In this document: positions 57,920-64,000 of the stretch, piece by piece
Position numbering within the stretch: the first letter of the stretch is position 1
Layout of the letters: each line of letters opens with the position of its first letter
Assembly (NCBI GenBank): GCA_905147135.1
Contig: LR990050.1
Location: 9,112,001 to 9,176,000, forward strand
DNA from: Blastobasis lacticolella
Taxonomy: Eukaryota > Arthropoda > Insecta > Lepidoptera > Blastobasidae
Direction: 5' to 3'
DNA: 64,000 bases
Made by a program: the position numbers and the translations under genes
Notes under the pieces: generated by a model
Databases searched by the model: none
What the model saw: only the letters and a program-made list of their open reading frames with translations
What the model was told of the DNA's origin: nothing

Positions 57920-58130
57920 GATCTGTTTATTCTGACTTGTCTTATTTGGTGAACAAACCACGCCCAAAATCACGACTTGCCGTATCAATCACACTACGTA
58001 TATTGTGTTTAAATGTCATGAATTATACAAGAAATGTATAGAATGTGAATTTTAACAAATACTGCTGCACATTATCCATTTAAACACATAATTTGCTGAA
58101 CCAAATAGGACAAGTCAGAATAAACAGATC
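57920..58130. mobile_element. MITE-like element with 31-bp terminal inverted repeats
   Basis: GATCTGTTTATTCTGACTTG (57920) through TTATTTGGT is repeated inverted at 58100-58130 with one mismatch. Length 211 bp, no coding capacity, AT-rich interior. Confidence 0.85.
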
Positions 58131-59050
58131 GTACATTCTAAATTTACACGACGTTACGCCTTTTTTACGTAGGGGACGGCAGACCACATCATTCAAACTT
58201 GCTATGTTTCTGACGTACCTTTCTCGTTTCTTCCACAATATTTTAAAGAGAAAATATTTGTGTTTTTGTATTGTTTGTTTGTTATTAGGAAACTCAAAAA
58301 CTACTGGATCGAATTTAAAAATTATTTCACTTATAGGAAGCTACGTTGTTCCCGAGTGGCCACTTTATATCCCGGGAAAATAATAGGGTCCTGCGGGAAA
58401 ATTTAAAGTTTACAGAGATCCGAACTGCGCGCGGGTGTAAAAGTAAACCGTTACATATATTATTTATCGTTCACAGAAATGTTACAAAGTTAAAACCGCT
58501 GATCACTGTACAATAGAAAATAGAGAGGCGTGAAAGCAACATCACGGGTACTTCAACACATTACTACAAGTTTGGCAATCTCCATAATTAAAGTAAAATG
58601 ACGTGATAAAGTGTAGCCACTATCAATCACATGAGGCGAAACAAAAGGCTCTGCTGCAGTCATTACGGCCAAGGGAAACGGCTAAAGAGTGCGATTTGTA
58701 AGCTCGCGTCTGCAAAACGGCACATTTGGTGTGCGCATGATTGATCTTTGGATAATACTCACCCACGGGACATCTACTAGCCGGCACCTTGGAGAGAAAT
58801 AACTTTATACCATATTGCATTAAGATTAGACTCACTTTCGTTTATAGTTGTCTTACATAATTAATTAACGGCGTGCTACGTGATTTTCGCGTTTATTGTG
58901 CTGGAAATAAGGTACAAATTCGGGGTAGTGTGTAGGGCTTAGGATGTCAGGTGAATGTGGAATCAGCGAAGGGCTGCGTCGCTAGCCGCTGGCCGGCGAT
59001 TAGGCTGTGGAAGCTATGCATTAGCTTTACAGCCTTATGCGTTTTTAGAG
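58131..59050. other. Intergenic DNA, nothing recognised
   Basis: Open frames (for example 58093-58383 on the + strand) begin inside the MITE and lack recognisable domains. No gene called. Confidence 0.35.
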
Positions 59051-59055
59051 GTGTT

Positions 59056-59232
59056 TGAAATGTTAACGTAACGTAACGTAGATACTTACTCAATTCTATG
59101 AATTTAATAAGTGGTTTCTAATTTTACAGTTATAGAAAAAAACAAGTGTTATTTTCTTGAAATGTTAACGTAACGTAACGTACTTACTGAACTCTATGAA
59201 TTTAATGAGTGGTTTCTAATTTTACAGTTATT
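59056..59232 (+). repeat. Tandem direct repeat, about 102-bp period
   Basis: GAAATGTTAACGTAACGTAA starts at 59057 and again at 59159. Both are followed by CGTA..CTTACT..AACTCTATGAATTTAAT and GTGGTTTCTAATTTTACAGT. Two nearly identical copies. Confidence 0.88.
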
Positions 59233-61250
59233 CTTGTAAATATATGACCCTGTACTGAACTCATAAGTCAAGTTTGAAAGGAGAAAAAAAGAGGAAATCC
59301 CATTCAAGTCATGTCAGCTAGCCCATGTTGCTAAATGGTCATCACCCCTTAAAAATTGTCCGATTTAAAAAAGTCCAAACTGTAAATTATTCAATATTAT
59401 TGGTCCTTGTGTGTATGTATGTAACACCGAATCGCGCCATCTATTGACGATAATAGAAGATCTTTTTTTAATGTCATCTTGTAAACCTCTCATTAAGCGA
59501 CGACGTAGTAACTATTTCTTATCGTAATATTATATAGACAGATTAGATTGTGATAAGTAGATCCCAGGAAGTGGCTTTGTATTATTGATAGGTACCTAGT
59601 ACTGCCCACTATCTACTAATTACTTAATATTATAGTGTCGGGCTCCTTGCCAGAATTGTATCACTTGTAACTGAGTTGAGTATTTTTTCTGATTTGTCTT
59701 TTAATCTGGTCAAAATGGCAGAACACATTTGGATGCAATTTTACGAATATCGCGAAAAATTTAAATTCAAATCTGTGCCATATCCACATGCAGAAAAATA
59801 CCCTGCCTGAAAAATCATCAACCATCCACAAATCGCAAAGCCACAGCCTCTTCTGCCGGGTTCGTACCACAACATCGCTTATAACAGTGAAGGAGTTACC
59901 TTATGGTCCTAAATGTGTTTGTTATTTTGTCCTACAGGCACTTATTAGAGGCTCTTTGGCGGCAAGCGCCCGCGGCTTAACCCCGGCCTGCTCCTACAGT
60001 GGTTTATCATCGTGAATTGTGGCCGCTAACACGTGATTACGACGCCCATCAGAAATGCAAGCATTGAAGCTATGCGACTGACATTTCCTATAAACTTCTT
60101 ATATATCAGGTACTTGGCGATAAACGAGCAGTCAGCCAATATCTTGGGAAGTGGTAACTGCAGCAGCCGAAACTACATACGATTTGCACTTTTTCGACTT
60201 GCACTGATTTGTTTCGCTTTGCAAAAATATTGAACCGCAGGCTTTATTCCTGTAATTATGCTTAGTCATTGTGAGGAATAAGTTGGAACGCTTAATGCCT
60301 GTAAGTATGTTAGTTTCTGTATAAACATGTCCCATTAATAGTTCGCTATCCAAAGGTTAACTGAAAAAAATCGCTTTAAGCGATAACCCCGTCTGTTGTT
60401 TTCTCTGTTGCTACCGATATGTACCGACTGTATCCTGTATTTATGCTATAAATATTGTTCATTCATTTATTCTTGCTTCCTCCAATCTCAATCTCATTCC
60501 TCAAATACAGCAATGCAAACTGCAATGCAATTAGTGGCGGAAATGCAATAGGCGAACTCCTCATGCTTGACAGAGGTAGGAACCAGGTTGATAAGGAGCA
60601 AATAAAACTGATAGAAACCAATAACTGTCGCGTACATCTCCGACGCACATTGATATACCTAAATAGTGGGTTAAGCTGGACGAAATGTCTCGTATTTATC
60701 TTCGCAACATATATTATTCTGGACACTTACAATGGTTGATCATCGTGAAATTGTGATGCATCTCGTGATTATGTTCCGCGTGAGGCATGAAAGCCAGCCA
60801 TCATGACCCGTGATGGTTAGCCACATTAAGCGCTATTCTCACGTGGCATGTACTTGTTGGTTACATTATATCTGCAAAAAAATTGAGTTTAGAGGTGTTT
60901 GATTATCAAGGTGTTAATACACGGCTTATGTCGTAAAAATGTAGGAACCACTGGCTAACAGCATATTTAGTTTTGCATGGTAATCAGATAAATAAATAAA
61001 TTCTTTATTGCTTATACAAGAATTACATAAAAAAGTACCAAGAATGTATAATAGATGATGGGAATTATTCTATTGAAAATTCTGGTATTGCTTATGAAAA
61101 ATTGTAGCGCGATTATCGCACAATAGTCGAATAGAGGATTTATTAAAAAAAATATCCCATCAAAGAATATATTTATCCGTTATATTATACATTACTTTAC
61201 TCCATATACATTACTCCGTAAAACAATTTGCTAACAGTACTTACGTATTT
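59233..61250. other. Intergenic DNA, a weak duplicated phrase only
   Basis: GGTTTATCATCGTGAATTGT (60001) and GGTTGATCATCGTGAAATTG (60733) are related and lie about 730 bp apart. AAATAAATTCTTTATTGCTT at 60996 is a repeat terminus. A 94-codon open frame at 60455-60739 has no recognisable domain. No gene called. Confidence 0.4.
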
Positions 61251-61254
61251 ATTG

Positions 61255-61300
61255 ACTGTGGCCGCGACTTCGTTCGCGTGGACTACAGGATGTTTGGTAT
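61255..61300. repeat. Lepidopteran repeat stub
   Basis: GCGACTTCGTTCGCGTGG, shared with about 5969. Confidence 0.45.
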
Positions 61301-61579
61301 GTCTAAGCAACAATGTGAAATGTATCCGGTAGCAAAGAAATATACATACCTACATACTTACATATATATGCTCGAAAACCACAATACTCCTTCTGTTGCA
61401 GTCGGGTAAAAACAGTTAGTTGAGACAAAGAAAGACTGATTGCGGAGATGTTCCAGGTTTTAGATTTAAAGTTTTATCTCTATCGTAAGTAAGCATCTTG
61501 CTCTTCGGGCATCTATACCCGCCATAGTCACTGCTGTCCCGTTGCGAGTAAGTTTTAAATAGAAGGAATAACAATACGT

Positions 61580-61650
61580 GGATCACGGTCAAGGCGGACC
61601 CCAGGCCCTCGTGCGCGAGAGCGCAACCGGGACATTAACGTGAAGATTAT
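61580..61650 (+). repeat. tRNA-SINE family 2, 3' tail
   Basis: GATCACGGTCAAGGCGGACC..CAGGCCCTCGTGCGCGAGAG..GACATTAACGTGAAGATTAT. Confidence 0.78.
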
Positions 61651-62618
61651 TATTTTATTAATTAAGTGCACACGCTAGTTTAAGATGAGCCGTACATTCA
61701 AAGGTTCCTGTACTTTCCAGGCTTCAAGTTACTTGGACCTAATAATGAAGTGTAATTTCTGAACATTAATCACTTTGAAATATTTACGGGCCTCTTTCCT
61801 TTAGTCTCTTCCTCTAGTCTTTAAAGTGCCTCCTATTGACCAAAAAAGAGTGAATAAATAATCTACGCGTTAATAAATTACAACTAATATATTATGACTT
61901 TCATCCCCTCTCCCAAGGGAACCGTGATGGATTTCGGGATAAAAAGTATCCGATGTCGTACCTCGTAGTATGAACTCAATTAACACCAACTTTATTTCAA
62001 CTCATTCAGTAGTTTCGGACTATTGCGACCAAGCTACAGACATACAAAAATGAAAATAAATTACAGTTTTGGCTTCAGTATTATTTATAGAAGAAATCCA
62101 ATAAAAAAATTCAAAATATCTTCAACATACAGAATTGGACCATAGTTTTATTATATGTACCTATAGACAAGTACTTAGTAAGTACCTACTTGTGTTGTGT
62201 TAGTTCGTAAATTATAGCATTGTGTTGTGCAAGTCGGGCCGGCGTTAGCGGCGCGGGCGCAGATAACAGATGGCCGCAGTTAGCTTTTGAACCCGATGAG
62301 TGAGCCTTCATCGAACGCCACTTTCCGCGAACACCGCCCGCTAGAGACCTCGTACTGGGTGCGGCGACCAAAGAAACACATATTACAAACTTTACTTAGA
62401 GCTCTAAAGTAACAAATAGAAATATTTTTGCAGATTCATGTCTACGAGAAAAATTAAGTGTTTCAAAGTTTGTTTCGTTTTCTAAATTAATTAGCATCGT
62501 GTTTTATAATTTAAATGATCTGTTTGAGTAATTCTTTCATGAACATATAAAATGTTCTGATAGTGTTAGCTACAAGGCATTATTGTAGTTTTGGGTGTTC
62601 TTAAGTTTTGTACTGTTT
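61651..62618. other. Intergenic DNA with repeat terminus and GC patch
   Basis: 61895-62045 (CCCAAGGGAACCGTGATGGA, ACTCATTCAGTAGTTTCGG, CAGACATACAAA) looks like a diverged Helitron-like or LINE-associated repeat. 62230-62350 is GC-rich without a recognised gene. Confidence 0.4.
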
Positions 62619-62748
62619 TGTGCTGTTCTAATTGGCAACAGTCATGCGACCATGCTCGTACAACGGGCCCGCTCGACCAATAGGAGACCTCAAAACCGCC
62701 CGTCGCACGACCATGTTCGTACGACAGTTGCCAATTAGAACAGCACCT
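62619..62748. mobile_element. MITE family C, copy 2
   Basis: The ends TGTGCTGTTCTAATTGGCAA and TTGCCAATTAGAACAGCAC pair. The interior GACCAATAGGAGACCTCAAA is the complement of the centre of 16741-16860, so the two copies are opposite in orientation. Confidence 0.88.
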
Positions 62749-62749
62749 T

Positions 62750-63310
62750 ATTGTGTTGTACCACGCCCATGTTCTACAAGTTTGCAGTTTATGGTCGTAA
62801 CATCGATGTTCACGACGACTCTATCGATAATGACACGATTAATAACGTTGTAGGCAAACTGCTATCGACGGCGGGACCCGCGGAATCGAGTGCGCGATCG
62901 ACTCGCCGCCCATTATCCTGTCGATACTCCGATTCGTGCGCACGAACATCGCTGAATTACACCTCTGTTCGCTGTCAAGCTTAATTCCCCATTCGTGTCG
63001 TTCGAAAGTTCATAGCCGCTTAGGAAATAGCTGGTGGTTATGGCAGTATTTATGTGCGGCTGACATGGAGCTAATTCCGTAAAAGCCCGGATGTTGATTG
63101 CGGCAGTACCAGAGCACACAATAAAAAACAACCCACAACAGAGGTTGAAGGTTACACTTTCTATACTTAATATACAAATTATGATTAATTTTTTAAATTA
63201 AGGAATATAATAGATACCTCGATTAAAGTTTGAATTTTCATGAGTAGCATCTTAATATACTATATTTCTGTTGACTAGGTACAGTAGAATAGCTCACACT
63301 TCTTTCACTC
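62750..63310. other. Intergenic DNA with GC-rich patch
   Basis: 62855-62985 is CpG-rich (GATCGACTCGCCGCCCATTA). Its frames carry no recognised motif. No gene called. Confidence 0.35.
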
Positions 63311-63329
63311 ATGGATGGATGGACAAGAT

Positions 63330-64000
63330 TTTCTAACTTTCAGGAAGACCCCCAGGACCCCCTACTGTTACAGGCGAGAAAATGGGAACGAGCATTGTAG
63401 TGTGATATGGACCAGAGACTTCGCCTGGAATGTTCCTTGTCGGAATGCCAATACGGCTTCAGACCAGGCTGCAGCACCATGGATCCAATCTTTGCCCTCA
63501 GAGTCCTCCAGGAGTCTCATTGCAGTAGGATTCAACCTCTGCATTACGCATTTCTCGACCTGCAAAGGGCTTTCGACAGTGTTCCTCAGGTGATAATTTG
63601 TTTCTGCATTGTGCTCGATGCCCTCTCAGCGGAAATTCAGGACATGCCTTCTTGGCTTATGTAGTACGCTGACGACATTGTACTGGTGAGCAAGCTTAGG
63701 CAGGAACTTGAGACTAGAGTAAACACGTGGAAGGATGTGCTAGAAAACGGTGGTTTGAAGTTGAATGTCGCCAAAACGGAATATATGGCCAGCTGCAGCG
63801 CAGATCCCGAAACCATTCTTGTAGGTAACGAAGCTGTCAAAAGAACAGATAAATCCAAATACCTCGGATCCGTCATGCACGAGTCCAGCGATGTTGGCCC
63901 CGATGTCAAGTCCCGAATCTCTGCAGCTTGGGCCAAATGGCGGGAACTCACGGCAGTCACCTGTGACCCTAAAAGGGCTTATATACAAGAGTATAATTAG
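63330..64000 (+). pseudogene. RTE-clade reverse transcriptase, internally deleted, runs off the right edge
   Basis: LSECQYGFRPGCSTMDPIFA, RIQPLHYAFLDLQRAFDSVP, then a jump into LDALSAEIQDMPSWLM followed by a stop, YADDIVLVSKLRQELETRVN, LENGGLKLNVAKTEYMASCS and KYLGSVMHESSDVGPDVKSR. The segment between the AFDSVP motif and the domain before YADD (about 60-70 residues with the catalytic QG block) is missing. It has the RTE-type arrangement and continues beyond 64000. Confidence 0.88.

Noticed and set aside
60455..60739. 94-codon plus-strand open frame with a hydrophobic start
   Set aside because: The hydrophobic start is typical of T-rich DNA. No domain, no conserved neighbour, and the minus strand is equally open.

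Overview
The window is animal nuclear DNA and looks like a moth or butterfly (Lepidoptera). It is AT-rich and intron-rich. It is crowded with repeats of the lepidopteran kind: Bm1-like SINEs, tRNA-headed SINEs, jockey- and RTE-clade LINE fragments, Lep1/Helitron-like ends and a maT-type mariner. The species call is inference.

Only one host gene can be supported. It is the 3' two thirds or so of a retinal-degeneration-C / PPEF-type serine/threonine phosphatase (rdgC), on the + strand, in ten GT-AG exons from 4914 to 31718. The exons encode, in order, the [27 protein letters not shown] and SASNYYE blocks of the PPP catalytic core, followed by three canonical EF-hand loops. The 5' exons, including the first metal-binding GDxHG block and any IQ motif, lie to the left of the window. 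An in-frame UGA followed by C interrupts exon 9 at 31102-31104. The frame then stays open to a good splice donor, and a phase-matched terminal exon adds coding-like sequence, giving a 70-residue extension that ends in ESDI.

Layout: 1-4913 is intron or upstream DNA with a jockey tail. 4914-31718 is rdgC, with large introns filled by LINE and SINE fragments and small terminal-inverted-repeat elements. 31719-35040 holds the 3' UTR, AT-rich DNA and RTE scraps. 35040-38040 holds two adjoining tandem-repeat arrays (about 508 bp and 156 bp units), with a dead mariner inside the first unit. 40044-41117 is a fold-back element built from head-to-head arrays of roughly 145-bp units. 41200-64000 is gene-poor, with LINE and SINE fragments, an RTE copy that has lost its reverse transcriptase, several small inverted-repeat elements and non-repetitive GC-richer patches that could be regulatory. 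It ends inside an RTE reverse transcriptase fragment at the right edge. No second host gene, rRNA gene, genuine tRNA gene or CRISPR array was recognised.

All calls come from reading the sequence. Family names rest on motif recognition, with no database search.
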